A DNA stretch of 64,000 nucleotides, taken from assembly GCA_964615905.1 (NCBI GenBank), contig CAZTUB010000021.1, positions 26,530 through 90,529 of the forward strand. The letters run 5' to 3'. Within the stretch, counting starts at the first letter, position 1, and each line of letters begins with the position of its first letter. The stretch comes from DATLMR01 sp964615905 (GTDB taxonomy: Bacteria > Acidobacteriota > Blastocatellia > UBA7656). The notes beneath the pieces were generated by a model, which was not told the DNA's origin, ran no database searches, and saw only the letters and a list, made by a program, of their open reading frames with translations. Of this stretch, positions 16,310 to 26,357 are shown in pieces. The translations under genes were made by a program, and so were the position numbers.

Positions 16310-17383
16310 CTATTTATTAACGCTCGCTTTTAACTCGTCGATCTTTTGGCGAATGCGCGTGACAAACCCTGTCGTCTCTGCGTCGGTCGCACCCGCTGCT
16401 CTGAATGCGTCACGGATCTGGTCATCTGTGAGCTGACCCACGATTCCGGCGAACCATCGTGCGTGCTCGATAGGAACGGCCTTGAGCGAGCTCTCCATTT
16501 TGCCCGTATAGTGCAGGTTGATCTTGTCGCGCGAGACGCCCGCGATGAATCTCTGCTGGGAGAAATCTTTAAGGTCCCATTTCGAGTGCGAGAAGTACCC
16601 GCCCGATTTGCCGAAGGTGCCGCCCCAATCCGATTGTATGTACCAGTCCTGGATCGTCTGCTTGTCGTCAGCGTACATACCCAGGACATTGTTGTTGTCG
16701 ATCTTGGCGTCCCAGTTATTGAGCATGACGTTCAGGATGGCAAGCCCGGATAATTCCTTGGTCCCGACAAACGGGTTCGAGCCCCAGGTCCACCTGATGT
16801 TGCGCCGCGCAATCGTGTCCGGGCGCTTCTCGAACATGGCCCTCGTAAAGGAGCCGTCCGGCGCTACGAATTTTCTTGCGCGTGAAAGCTTGCCGACGGC
16901 TTCGATCCTGCCGGACGGCATAAAGTAGCTCTCTTCAACCATGAAACCGCACGCCCAGACGATGCGGCTTGCGGCCACTTCCGCCTGAACCTCTTCGTCA
17001 AACTTGACGTTCCACTTGACCCCGTTGGCGTCGAGCACTTTGACCTTGGGGTTGGTCCCTGTCACATCCTCTTTATCGAACGTGAAAGGCGGTTTTGGCG
17101 CGCCCTCCTGGCTGCCTATGCCCCAGAAGAGGTTGAGGCTTGATACATCGTCGCGGCTTTGCCACAGCACCGGGACTCCTTTTTCGACGGGCGCTGCCGA
17201 TGTGGTCGGGTCGCCCTTCTTGCCTTTCTTCCCCTTCTTGTTTTTCTTAGTTGTCTCTTCTGACTGATTTATCGAAAGAGTTGACGGAGCAGCGCTCGCT
17301 CCTAATGAGCTAGTCAAAAATATGACGGCCAACGTAACCAGACCGATCCGATTTTTCCAGCCAAGATGCTTTATACTCTGCAT
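16310..17383 (-). CDS. Exported acidobacterial protein of unknown function, possibly an atypical kinase fold
   Basis: The start at 17383 is set by GGAG seven bases upstream. The 357-residue product has a signal peptide (about 1-30, SSLGASAAPS) and a Lys/Gly-rich stretch (KKNKKGKKGKKGD). The main domain begins with PVLWQSRDDVSSLNLFWGIG, a pattern I recall from hypothetical acidobacterial proteins. Inside are GVKWNVKFDEEVQAEVAASR, then VMLNNWDAKIDNNNV and QSDWGGTFG. The NNWDxKxxN and SDxGG blocks resemble the catalytic and metal loops of HipA/CotH/PI-kinase-like folds, but this is an inference and no enzymatic activity is established. It is convergent with the phytase and shares its terminator. 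The export signal argues against a cytoplasmic ATP-using enzyme unless, like CotH-type kinases, it works outside. Confidence 0.7.
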   Translation of the reverse strand: MQSIKHLGWKNRIGLVTLAVIFLTSSLGASAAPSTLSINQSEETTKKNKKGKKGKKGDPTTSAAPVEKGVPVLWQSRDDVSSLNLFWGIGSQEGAPKPPFTFDKEDVTGTNPKVKVLDANGVKWNVKFDEEVQAEVAASRIVWACGFMVEESYFMPSGRIEAVGKLSRARKFVAPDGSFTRAMFEKRPDTIARRNIRWTWGSNPFVGTKELSGLAILNVMLNNWDAKIDNNNVLGMYADDKQTIQDWYIQSDWGGTFGKSGGYFSHSKWDLKDFSQQRFIAGVSRDKINLHYTGKMESSLKAVPIEHARWFAGIVGQLTDDQIRDAFRAAGATDAETTGFVTRIRQKIDELKASVNK

Positions 17384-17603
17384 AACCAGACTCCTTTTCA
17401 TGCCCGATGAAAATTTTACTCAACCTGCGCGTGTCGGTGATTAATCACAGCAGGCTGAAATCGACGAGTGTCAAAATCGACTCGACTTCATACCCCGACT
17501 TCGGTGTACGGTTGCGCGGACAAGATAATTTCACTTGGTCGCCGTGTCAAATGGTTTTTCAGCCCCTTCTGGAATTGCCGGGCCGCCGAGGCGGCGTTTC
17601 ACT

Positions 17604-17632
17604 TTGACAGCGACGGGGTAAGAATGTATATA
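17604..17632 (+). promoter_or_regulatory. Sigma-70-type promoter of the ATP-grasp/MFS operon
   Basis: A perfect -35 TTGACA (17604-17609) is followed after 17 bases by TATATA (17627-17632); TATATT two bases later is an alternative -10. It lies about 64 bases before the first ATP-grasp start. The remaining gap back to 17383 shows nothing else I can support. Confidence 0.65.
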
Positions 17633-17695
17633 TTCGCGCGGCGTGTGTTCACCGAAAGCTTTGCCGCTTTCCCGATTTCAGCCCGTTAAGGAGTT

Positions 17696-18538
17696 ATGAC
17701 GTTGGATAAACATTTGAATGTTGGGCTCCTTGTAGAGAAACGATACCTCGCGCAGAATCAGCCGTCTGCCATGAGCCGGGCGTTAGCGTCAGAAGGCCAC
17801 AAGGTGAAGATTATCGACCCGCAGGAGACCTTCTATACGATGGAGGATAACGGCTGGCTTGAAGGCCTCGACATAGTAGTCGGTCGCGGTCGAAGCAACG
17901 CCTTGCTATCTTTGCTCAATTGGGCCGAGCTGCAAGGCCAGATCACGATCAATAGCCAGTCGGCCATCTATTCGGTCTTTAACAAGTCGATTATGGCCAC
18001 AGTGCTTGCAGCCGGGAACGTCAAGACGCCACGCACCTTCTTCGGGAGCATCGAGAGCCTTGCGGAGAATATAAAACAAGAGAGCTACCCCGTAATCCTA
18101 AAGCCTATCTTTGGTGACAACTCTCAAGGGCTCATCGTGGTTAACAACGCCGAAGAGCTGGCAGGGATTAAGTGGCAAGACCCGGTTGCGCTTGCGCAAG
18201 AGTACCTGTCCGGCGACGGCTACGACCTCAAGCTCTATGTCATCGGCGGTGAAGTCTGGGCCGTAAGAAAGCCGTCGCCGTTTCAGGGGCCGGGGACACC
18301 TGTTATCGCTAGCGACAAGGCCGTTCCAGTTGACCTGACGCCGGAGTACAAAGCATTAGGCAGGCGGTGCGGCGAGCTTTTCAACCTGGAGCTTTACGGC
18401 GTGGACTGCCTGGAAACCCGGTCGGGGCTGCTTGTCATAGAGGTGAACGATTTCCCTAATTATACGAGCGTCCCGGATGCTGACAAAAAGCTTGCTGATT
18501 ATGTGGTCGCGCGCGCGCGGAACGGAGGCGGCGTATGA
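17696..18538 (+). CDS. ATP-grasp enzyme, RimK/ITPK-like (copy 2 of 4)
   Basis: First gene of a four- or five-gene operon; 280 residues. AAGGAG lies only two bases before this ATG, so the TTG two codons later (17702) could be the real start. The N-terminal domain (GLLVEKRYLAQNQPSAMSRA) differs most from the other copies and lacks their DLYxLKS block, having DIVVGRGRS instead. The central ATP-binding part has VILKPIFGDNSQGL and ALAQEYLSGDGYDLKLYVIGG. The C-terminal metal site is VIEVNDFPNYTSVP, with Glu249 and Asn251. The Asn-Tyr in place of Gly-Tyr and the odd N-terminus suggest a different acceptor substrate from its neighbours. The stop overlaps the next start (ATGA), so translation is coupled. 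Confidence 0.85.
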   Translation: MTLDKHLNVGLLVEKRYLAQNQPSAMSRALASEGHKVKIIDPQETFYTMEDNGWLEGLDIVVGRGRSNALLSLLNWAELQGQITINSQSAIYSVFNKSIMATVLAAGNVKTPRTFFGSIESLAENIKQESYPVILKPIFGDNSQGLIVVNNAEELAGIKWQDPVALAQEYLSGDGYDLKLYVIGGEVWAVRKPSPFQGPGTPVIASDKAVPVDLTPEYKALGRRCGELFNLELYGVDCLETRSGLLVIEVNDFPNYTSVPDADKKLADYVVARARNGGGV

Positions 18539-19374
18539 AGATAGCAATTATAAGCGCGCGCAGCGAGTCATCGGGTCGCGGCTCCGTCATGTGGGACGCT
18601 ATAGATAGGCTGGAAGAGAAGGGGGCCGAGGTCGATGTGATCAGCCCGGAGGAAGGCCCGGTTAATTTGGGCGCGCTGCGGCCAGAACACGACCTCTACA
18701 TCCTGAAGTCTGGAACCGAGACCGCTTTGAGCCTGTTCGGCACATTACACGCGGCGGGCGCGGCGACCCTGAATCCGTATCCAACCGTTGTGCTGATGAA
18801 AAACAAAGTCACCGCCACGAAGGTCTTACACAAGGCAGGTGTGCCGCTGCCTGAGACGTTCATCGCGGCCGAAGCTACGGAATTGACTCCGATTTTAGAA
18901 GATGGCCCGCTTGTAGTTAAGCCGCACTGGGGCGGGTCGAAGGGACGCGGGGTCCAGATTGTCAGGGACTCCGATGAGCTAAAAAACATACCTTCGAGCG
19001 CGGGGATGATCTTCGCGCAACGCTTTCACGAGCCCGACGGGCGCGACCTGAAGATATATTTCATTGGGGGTGAGGTCTTCGGGGTATTGCGAGTCTGGCC
19101 CGCCCGCACGTACGAGCAGAAACTCGGAGAGCCGTTTGAGGTATCCGAAGAGATGCGCGAGATAGCGGCGCGTTGTGGGCGCGCCTTCGGCGTCGATCTG
19201 TTCGGGTTAGATATAATCGTGAGCAATGGCGAGCCTTACGTAGTCGATATCAATACCTTCCCCGGCTTCAAGGGTGTTCCTGATGCCGGGCGCTTGCTGG
19301 CCGACTACATTCACAGCGCGGCGGAGCGGCTCAAGCGAGGCGAGCCGCTGAGCTTTTCCGAACCGTCGGATTAA
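18535..19374 (+). CDS. ATP-grasp enzyme, RimK/ITPK-like (copy 3 of 4)
   Basis: This 279-residue ATP-grasp protein has a start that overlaps the previous stop by four bases. Recognisable blocks are DLYILKSGTETALSLFG and LNPYPTVVLMKNK in the N-terminal domain, GVPLPETFI, the ATP-binding LVVKPHWGGSKGRGV and FAQRFHEPDGRDLKIYFIGG, and the C-terminal VVDINTFPGFKGVP. In the last, Asp238 replaces the Glu of copies 1 and 2 and Asn240 is kept. Asp in this place is typical of inositol-trisphosphate 5/6-kinases (DINxFPGY), whereas RimK and D-Ala ligases usually have Glu; this is suggestive, not proof. The Lys residues of the two ATP-binding strands are present, so it should be active. Confidence 0.85.
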   Translation: MKIAIISARSESSGRGSVMWDAIDRLEEKGAEVDVISPEEGPVNLGALRPEHDLYILKSGTETALSLFGTLHAAGAATLNPYPTVVLMKNKVTATKVLHKAGVPLPETFIAAEATELTPILEDGPLVVKPHWGGSKGRGVQIVRDSDELKNIPSSAGMIFAQRFHEPDGRDLKIYFIGGEVFGVLRVWPARTYEQKLGEPFEVSEEMREIAARCGRAFGVDLFGLDIIVSNGEPYVVDINTFPGFKGVPDAGRLLADYIHSAAERLKRGEPLSFSEPSD

Positions 19375-19420
19375 CCGTCTGCAATCACGCACGCTGACCT
19401 GAATAAAACGGGGTGATCTT

Positions 19421-20296
<876 letters not shown>

Positions 20297-20345
20297 AAGC
20301 CATAAACTCGTGCGTGTTTATGATCTTCTTGCTGATAAGTAGCAG

Positions 20346-21605
20346 ATGCGTTTTCATGTCAATAAGGTAAATCCGTCGCTTTTGGCCATCATCGCTGAAG
20401 GCTTCTCAACACGCCTGAGTTTCGGCGTGGTAAGTTTCGCCCTCCCTTTGTACGCGCGCCATCTCGGCATGAGCTTTACAGAGATCGGGCTGCTCTTCTC
20501 GCTCAATGCGCTTATCGAACAGGCCATGAAGCCGGTTGCGGGGCGGGCAGCAGACAGGTTCGGCCTCAAGCGGAGTTTTACCACCGCAATCGCCATACGC
20601 AGCCTTGTCGCGCTGCTGCTCGTATTTGCTTCGGCTCCGTTGCATCTCTACGCCATACGGCTGCTGCACGGCGTATCGGAATCGCTCCGCGACCCGTCGG
20701 TCAATGCGCTGATCGCCAATAACGGCAGGCGCGAGACTCTCGCATCATCGTTCGCATGGTATTCGACGGCAAAGACCGTGGCTGGCTCGCTCGGAAAAGC
20801 CGCAACAGGGCTCTTGCTCGCGCTGACCGCGCACGACTATTCAGGAGCCTTTTTGATCGCATTCTTCCTGTCATTCTTGCCGCTCTATTTTGTCGCGCGC
20901 TTTGTCCGTGACGAATCATTGTTCGAGCACTCCGAAGCCGACGCCCCTGGTCTTTCCCGGCCGCCTGAAATTGCCGTAGACGCGGCACAGCGGTCGAGCC
21001 TCAAGGGGTTGTTCCCATATGTCGGGCTCGGCTTTCTGATAGCAAGCACCGCGCACATGCTCCACAACCTGTTTCCCGTCCTCGCGCTCGAATATGCGGG
21101 GCTCGATACCGCTCAAACGTCTATCATCTACGCCGCCGCCATCCCGTTTGTGCTTGTCTCTGGACCGTTATTCGGCTGGGCCTCAGATAACGTGAGCCGC
21201 AAGCTTGTCCTCATGGTGCGAGGGTTCTCGAACATATTCTCTTCGATCATATATGTTGTATTTCCGACTTATCTGGGAATCGCGGTTGGCAAGATAACGG
21301 ACGATGTAGGCAAGGCGGCCTTCCGGCCTGCGTGGGGCGCGTTGATGTCGCACGTGTCGAGTTTCGACAGGCGCAGTCGAGCAAGGACGATGGGTTATCT
21401 GAGCTTTGGCGAAGGAGCAGGCGAGATCGTCGGGCCCATTCTCGCCGGGTTGCTCTGGGGGCTCTGGGGACTTCCTGCGGTACTTCTTGTCCGCGTCATC
21501 CTCGCCCTTGTCAGCGAGGTCTACGCTATGAGTATCACGGGTTCAATGGAAAGAGAGTGGCACGCTTCAGCCGAGAGCGAGATCGTTCGGCAAACCGGAA
21601 AATGA
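20346..21605 (+). CDS. MFS transporter, paralogue of the pseudokinase-fused transporter
   Basis: A 419-residue integral membrane protein with two halves of about six helices and a charged central loop (about 195-225). The loop between helices 2 and 3 carries the MFS signature GRAADRFGLKRS. The second-half block DDVGKAAFRPAWGALMSHVSSF matches DEMGKAAFKPTWGAIAAKVSSF in the fusion protein at 1.9-5.0 kb, showing common descent. It belongs to the drug/metabolite MFS group by general appearance; the substrate is unknown. It is the fourth gene of the ATP-grasp operon, and its stop overlaps a possible start of the next gene (ATGA), so translation is probably coupled. Confidence 0.9.
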   Translation: MRFHVNKVNPSLLAIIAEGFSTRLSFGVVSFALPLYARHLGMSFTEIGLLFSLNALIEQAMKPVAGRAADRFGLKRSFTTAIAIRSLVALLLVFASAPLHLYAIRLLHGVSESLRDPSVNALIANNGRRETLASSFAWYSTAKTVAGSLGKAATGLLLALTAHDYSGAFLIAFFLSFLPLYFVARFVRDESLFEHSEADAPGLSRPPEIAVDAAQRSSLKGLFPYVGLGFLIASTAHMLHNLFPVLALEYAGLDTAQTSIIYAAAIPFVLVSGPLFGWASDNVSRKLVLMVRGFSNIFSSIIYVVFPTYLGIAVGKITDDVGKAAFRPAWGALMSHVSSFDRRSRARTMGYLSFGEGAGEIVGPILAGLLWGLWGLPAVLLVRVILALVSEVYAMSITGSMEREWHASAESEIVRQTGK

Positions 21606-21625
21606 AATCAGGCGAGGATAGAGAG

Positions 21626-22648
21626 ATGAAAAAGAGAACGAAAGCGGGCTTTACCGACAAGCTTTTTAGAGTCTTGTCGGTCGTAATGTTGTTTGCGGGA
21701 GCAAGCTTCTGGTGGTCGTGCAGCGGGTCAACCGATGAGATCGGCTCCGGCAAGGAAGGGAAGAAAGAGAAGAAAGAGAAGAAGAATAAATCGGCTAAAG
21801 AGATGGCCGGCGCGCCGTTCACCGGCGGCACCTTCGAAGCCTCCGGCGTGGCGCAAGTGCCCGGCACCAACTTCGTGCTGTTTGTCGACGACGGCAGGCC
21901 GGATGAGGTCCTGCTGGCCGAGATGGACGCTTCCGGGCAACAGGCGGGCAGCGTAAAGCCTTTGAAGATAGGTCTGAGCATCGAGAACCCTGAGGGTATC
22001 ACTTCGGACGGGGCTTTCTTTTACGTCGTTGGCTCGCAATCGAATCCCAAAAAAGGCGGGGCCAACTCTATCGCGCGGTTCGCGTTCGACCCGGCTACGC
22101 AGAGCATAAGTAAAGCCGAGGTGATCAATGATTTTCGCAATCTGATCTTGAGCAAGGTCGCTGACTTGAAAGGCGACGGCGAAAAGAGGGGCCAGGATGG
22201 CGGGCTTAACATCGAGGGCATTGCGTGGGACCCTCAGAACAACAGGTTGCTGTTGGGGCTGCGGTCGCCCATAAGAGGCGGCCAGGCATTGATTCTCCCG
22301 GTCAAACTGCGAACACCCGGCGGGGCTTTTGCGGCCGACAACCTGGACTTTGGCGACGGGCGGCTTATACAGCTCTCGCTCGACGGGCTGGGCGTTCGAG
22401 ACATCCAATTCGACAACAGGTTGAAATCATTCTTGATAATTTCCGGGGCCCCGGAGAATCAGGACAAGAGCGAGTTCGTACTCTGGCAGTGGGACGGCAA
22501 CGCGGCCACATCCCAACCTCAAAAGAAAGCGACGCTCGACCCCGGCATGAAGCCCGAAGGCGTAACGGAGATGAAAGCCGCCGAGTCAAGTTTCATCCTG
22601 ATCGTCGGTGATGCGAGCCGCTATCTTAAATTCGATTACACGGATTAG
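21626..22648 (+). CDS. Exported DUF3616-like beta-propeller protein
   Basis: I chose ATG 21626 (GAGGAT seven bases upstream; MKKRTKAGF signal sequence). An in-frame ATG at 21602 that overlaps the MFS stop is also possible. The 340-residue product has a hydrophobic export segment (about 12-30) with Cys in FWWSCSG, which could be a poor lipobox, then a Lys-rich stretch (KEGKKEKKEKKNKS). The rest matches the DUF3616 pattern: GVAQVPGTNFVLFVDDG, NIEGIAWDPQNNRLLLGLRSP, GGQALILPV and KPEGVTEM, typical of a phytase-like or SMP30-like propeller. I do not know its function. As the last gene of the ATP-grasp/MFS operon it may bind or process that system's product outside the cytoplasm. Confidence 0.75.
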   Translation: MKKRTKAGFTDKLFRVLSVVMLFAGASFWWSCSGSTDEIGSGKEGKKEKKEKKNKSAKEMAGAPFTGGTFEASGVAQVPGTNFVLFVDDGRPDEVLLAEMDASGQQAGSVKPLKIGLSIENPEGITSDGAFFYVVGSQSNPKKGGANSIARFAFDPATQSISKAEVINDFRNLILSKVADLKGDGEKRGQDGGLNIEGIAWDPQNNRLLLGLRSPIRGGQALILPVKLRTPGGAFAADNLDFGDGRLIQLSLDGLGVRDIQFDNRLKSFLIISGAPENQDKSEFVLWQWDGNAATSQPQKKATLDPGMKPEGVTEMKAAESSFILIVGDASRYLKFDYTD

Positions 22649-22691
22649 CAGCCATAAGGGTCGAGGTCGCGTGTGAGCAGGGCATTTTTTA

Positions 22692-23846
22692 TCAGGAGAC
22701 GACAGCCCGGTTTTGTTTGAACTCGTCGCAGATCAGCCGCGAGATCGGGTTCCACGGGCGGAGTTGAGAGATTGAGTCGAGAGCCGCAGCGGTCCCTTTC
22801 TCGTCAACCACCTTTTGAAGCTCGATTGCTTGCGGGTCGTCCGTCTGTAAAAAAGATAGCGCGGCCGAACACCCTCGGATTAGATTCGTGGGCGTGGTTC
22901 CATACCTGTATGCGAGCTTTATCGGCCCGATCAGCCGGTCTTCGGATTGGAGCTTCCTGATCGGGTCGCGACCCACGCGGGCAATCGTGTCCATCAAAGC
23001 GGCGTTCGAGAACGTCTCAAGTATCTCGCTGATAAAACCTGCGTAGTGAAACGCGCGACCGTTCTTCTGCTGTAATGCGCCTTGCGCCTCAAGCATGGCC
23101 CCGACAACGGAGCGGTTTATCTCCTCGTCCTGCATCGCTTCGTGTATATACCTGAAGCCTCGCTGGTGACCCAGGTAAGCGCACACGGCATGGCCACAGT
23201 TTAAAACGTAGAGCTTCTCCTCTATACAAGCTGAGAAATTATCGAGCCCTTTAAACGGCGGGAGTATGTCGAAGTTTGTTTTCAGGTGGAGCGTGTCGAA
23301 CAGCACGTCGCCCAGCGCGTCGGCCGTGAAGGTGATGAGACCAGACTCGTCCGCGTGCTGGCCGGACACTACACGGTCAGAGACTGCGGCGCTGAAGCCG
23401 ACGCTGTCTTGCAGCCGTTGCGCGTATACGAAAGGGACGTGCTTAAAGACAAGGCGCTCCAGTTGCGACCCGGCATTCTTGAGATTCTCGCAACAAAAAA
23501 TGTCGAGCGGTTTTGTGATGCCTGATTTGACCCTGTTTACGAGAGCGGCGGCGAGCAGGGGCGCGACGGTCGGGAGGTTGTCAGGCCGCACGGTGGTGTA
23601 AATCTGGTCGGCACGCTCTACCTCTAAGGCGAACTCAGGCTTCATGAAGTTTACTGCGCGAACGCCGCGAACGGACAATCTCGCTTCAACCTTGCCTTTG
23701 GTCTCGACATCGTACCCGTGTGTATTGATAGAGTCTATCAACTCATCGCGGCGGGCCGCAAAGACGACCTCGTAACCCTGCAAGGCGAGGGCGAGCCCAA
23801 GCGCGCCGCAGCCTACCCGCCCGGCTCCTATGATGATAATTCGCAC
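22692..23846 (-). CDS. mtlD: Mannitol-1-phosphate 5-dehydrogenase-like protein
   Basis: GTG start with AAAGGA upstream; 384 residues, the family's usual length. The N-terminal Rossmann fold starts with IIIIGAGRVGCGALG, which binds NAD. The C-terminal mannitol-dehydrogenase domain has the family block EEKLYVLNCGHAVCAYLGHQ, including the conserved Lys, Asn and His around the active site (about residues 210-230). The expected reaction is fructose 6-phosphate to mannitol 1-phosphate, but polyol specificity in this family is broad, and no mannitol phosphotransferase gene is nearby. It lies 41 bases after the FHA-TPR-receiver gene on the same strand and converges with the DUF3616-like gene. Confidence 0.8.
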   Translation of the reverse strand: MRIIIIGAGRVGCGALGLALALQGYEVVFAARRDELIDSINTHGYDVETKGKVEARLSVRGVRAVNFMKPEFALEVERADQIYTTVRPDNLPTVAPLLAAALVNRVKSGITKPLDIFCCENLKNAGSQLERLVFKHVPFVYAQRLQDSVGFSAAVSDRVVSGQHADESGLITFTADALGDVLFDTLHLKTNFDILPPFKGLDNFSACIEEKLYVLNCGHAVCAYLGHQRGFRYIHEAMQDEEINRSVVGAMLEAQGALQQKNGRAFHYAGFISEILETFSNAALMDTIARVGRDPIRKLQSEDRLIGPIKLAYRYGTTPTNLIRGCSAALSFLQTDDPQAIELQKVVDEKGTAAALDSISQLRPWNPISRLICDEFKQNRAVVS

Positions 23847-23887
23847 AGCGTTTTCCTTTCATCGCGGGCACGCGAGTGCCGCAAGCT

Positions 23888-26125
23888 TCACCTCAAAAGG
23901 GCGTCTATCTTTGCCAGAAGCTCTTCAAAAACCATGTTCTTCTTGCTGATGAAGTCGTCAGCGCCCGATTGCAGCGCCTCGATCTTATCCTCAACCCCCT
24001 GTCTTGAGCCCAGCAGGATTATCTGCGTCTCAAGGTTCCCTTTCCGCAGCTCGCGGCATATATCGAACCCTGAGTAATACTCAAGCAGCGCGTCGAGTAT
24101 GAGCACATCATATGTGAAGGCGCTGCTGACGGCGCGCTCCAGGGCTGCTCGACCGTCCTGAACGTGGTCGACCTGATAGTTCTCGACCTCAAGCCCCCTT
24201 ATCAGTATCGTTGCCAGCTCTTCATCGGCCTCGGCCACAAGCACCTTCGGCGCGGGCGGGTGTGTTGCATCTTCATCAACCCCCGGCGATGGCGTAAATG
24301 CCATAGATAGCGGGGCGACAAGAGTGAGACCCGGAGGAGGAAGGTTTGTCGTCATTGCAGGCACCACGCCGTCAAAAGCTCCCGACCGCAACTGGCTTTC
24401 GACGCGTTGCAATTCGCCGGAGGCTCCGAGCTTTATGAATATCTGCTTCGCCTCTTCGAGGTGCGCACGCGCAGATTGTCCGCGACCCATGCGCGAGCGC
24501 AAATCGCCTATCGCAGCCTGGCATAAGCCCGTGCGGAACTGGTCCCCGACAGTTTCAAAGATCGAAAGGCTCTGGGTGAGATACCTGTTGGCTTCACCAT
24601 ACTGGTCGGTTGCTATCAAAATAAGCGCGCGCGCGTAAAGGACTCGCGCCATCAAGTCGAGCGCCGGGTCGAGCGAGATGACCGCTTCCGTCGCGTCGAT
24701 CTGTTCTCGCGCCTTCGTTGTATCGCCGACTTCGTTATAAGCGAGAGCCAGTTCCTGCCCTAACAGTATCTGCTCTTCGAGCGAGCCTTTTTTCTGCGCG
24801 GCCTGGAGACCGGTCACAAAGGCTTCAATCGCCTCCTGCCCTTCACCCTTCGCGAGCAGTACGCGACCGAGAATGCGCTGAGTCCTCGCGTAGACAGTCG
24901 CGCCGTGGCGTTTGAGCGCGGCCTGTATGACATTTGACGCCGCGTTAAGGTTACCTTGAAAAACCCTGAGCTCAGCGAGGTCAGTGAGGGCGACCGCTTC
25001 AGCTTTTGGAAGCGAGTAATCACGGGCAAAGCGCAGGCGGTCTTCGAGGAGCCGTTCTGTTGCGGCCCACGCTCCCAGTCTTACAAGGGCGCGCGACAGG
25101 CTGCTATAAACCTTGAGCAGGAGCGGAACATTGCCGATGGCCTCGACCTGTTCCACGACGGACTGAAACAGTGGAACCGACTCGCTCAGTTTCCCTTCGG
25201 AGTAGAGGATAAATGCTTGCTGATGCTGTATGCGGGCTCGCAACAGCGGGTCGCTCGTCCCTTCGGCCAGCCGCGCCGCCCGCGTCCAGTTATAACGGGC
25301 CCCCTCCAAATCGGTCTCTTTCCAGTCGATCTTTCCAAGTAAGAGGTGGACTTCGGCAATAAGCCGCGCATTCCCCGCGCGGCGGGCCGTAAGCAGCGCG
25401 CGGTGCATATTGTCTCGCGCCGATAAGAGGTCTTCCGTCCCGGTAAAAGCTCGCCCTAACGCGGCATAGACGCCCGCTGTCCCCGAATCGTCGCCTACCT
25501 GTTCGTGCAACTCAAGGCTTTGTCGCAGCACGTCGATAGCCTGAGCGTATTGCTTTTGCTCGACATAAACACGCCCAAGCCAGTAAAGGACCGTCGCGCG
25601 CGAGGGCACGGGTAAGTGGGAAAGCGTCTCCGCGTCGATATAGTTCGACAGGGCCTTGAGCGCCGCCTCGTGCTCGCCTTTACTCAAATAGGCTTCGGCG
25701 AGCACGCACCGCAGGTTTACATCCTCACGCGCGTCTTTTAACGGCTCAAGCTTCCTTGAAAGTGATTTGATAAGATTTTCGGTCGTGCCCGGCTCATGCC
25801 GCTCCGGCTCTAGCGCCTGACTATGATCTACGGACCTGAAGAGAGCCTCCGGCCCGGACCTGCCGAAACGCAAAACATCGCCGTCGTTGAGCAACTGTTC
25901 GGATGTGCGAGTGCCGTTTACATAGCTACCGTTAGTTGATCCCAGGTCTCTTAAGAGAAAATCTTTGCCGAGCCGTATGATCTCTGCGTGGTAACGCGAG
26001 ACTCCCGGTTGACGCAGAGAGAGCGCATTCTTGACATCGCGGCCTACGGTAAATCGCGGGGCCGTCAACGAGATCACCCGTTCGACATCATTGACCGTGA
26101 CGTGAATTTCTCCTTTTATCGCCAT
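23888..26125 (-). CDS. FHA-TPR-receiver domain signalling protein
   Basis: I chose ATG 26125 (AAAGGGG upstream, FHA fold begins at once); an in-frame TTG at 26188 would add 21 residues. The 745-residue product has an N-terminal FHA domain (about 1-95, with GRD, SRYHAEI and GSTNGSYVNG). A long array of TPR helices (about 110-600) and a C-terminal response-regulator receiver (about 625-745) follow. The receiver keeps the phospho-acceptor in DVLILDALLEYYSGF and the Lys in DDFISKK, but the usual Lys-Pro is Lys-Lys. It would join Ser/Thr-phosphate recognition to His-Asp phosphorelay through a protein-binding scaffold. No histidine kinase is adjacent; the nearest is at 28.8 kb. The protein is cytoplasmic. 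Confidence 0.87.
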   Translation of the reverse strand: MAIKGEIHVTVNDVERVISLTAPRFTVGRDVKNALSLRQPGVSRYHAEIIRLGKDFLLRDLGSTNGSYVNGTRTSEQLLNDGDVLRFGRSGPEALFRSVDHSQALEPERHEPGTTENLIKSLSRKLEPLKDAREDVNLRCVLAEAYLSKGEHEAALKALSNYIDAETLSHLPVPSRATVLYWLGRVYVEQKQYAQAIDVLRQSLELHEQVGDDSGTAGVYAALGRAFTGTEDLLSARDNMHRALLTARRAGNARLIAEVHLLLGKIDWKETDLEGARYNWTRAARLAEGTSDPLLRARIQHQQAFILYSEGKLSESVPLFQSVVEQVEAIGNVPLLLKVYSSLSRALVRLGAWAATERLLEDRLRFARDYSLPKAEAVALTDLAELRVFQGNLNAASNVIQAALKRHGATVYARTQRILGRVLLAKGEGQEAIEAFVTGLQAAQKKGSLEEQILLGQELALAYNEVGDTTKAREQIDATEAVISLDPALDLMARVLYARALILIATDQYGEANRYLTQSLSIFETVGDQFRTGLCQAAIGDLRSRMGRGQSARAHLEEAKQIFIKLGASGELQRVESQLRSGAFDGVVPAMTTNLPPPGLTLVAPLSMAFTPSPGVDEDATHPPAPKVLVAEADEELATILIRGLEVENYQVDHVQDGRAALERAVSSAFTYDVLILDALLEYYSGFDICRELRKGNLETQIILLGSRQGVEDKIEALQSGADDFISKKNMVFEELLAKIDALLR

Positions 26126-26339
26126 GCGCTGCTTATGCCCCTTTTTGAGCCTGAGGAAGCGACTCTCTTCCAGCAGTAAGGTCTCCAAGCGCTCTATTCG
26201 AGCTAAAGCCAGGGTTGATTCTTAAGTCATAACTGAATGTCGAAGCCAGTATATCCAATTTCCGTTTAACTTTATAACAGGATTCTCAAATTGAATCGAC
26301 CAGTCGGATGATCGCTTACGGGTTGGATTCTAAACTCAG

Positions 26340-26357
26340 TTGTAAGCAAATTGTAAG
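26340..26357. repeat. 11-base-period direct repeat TTGTAAG
   Basis: TTGTAAG occurs twice with exactly one helical turn between starts (26340 and 26351), in the divergent gap between the FHA-TPR-receiver gene and the zinc-ribbon gene. OmpR-class regulators bind such 11-base repeats. Function is inferred from geometry only. Confidence 0.35.
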
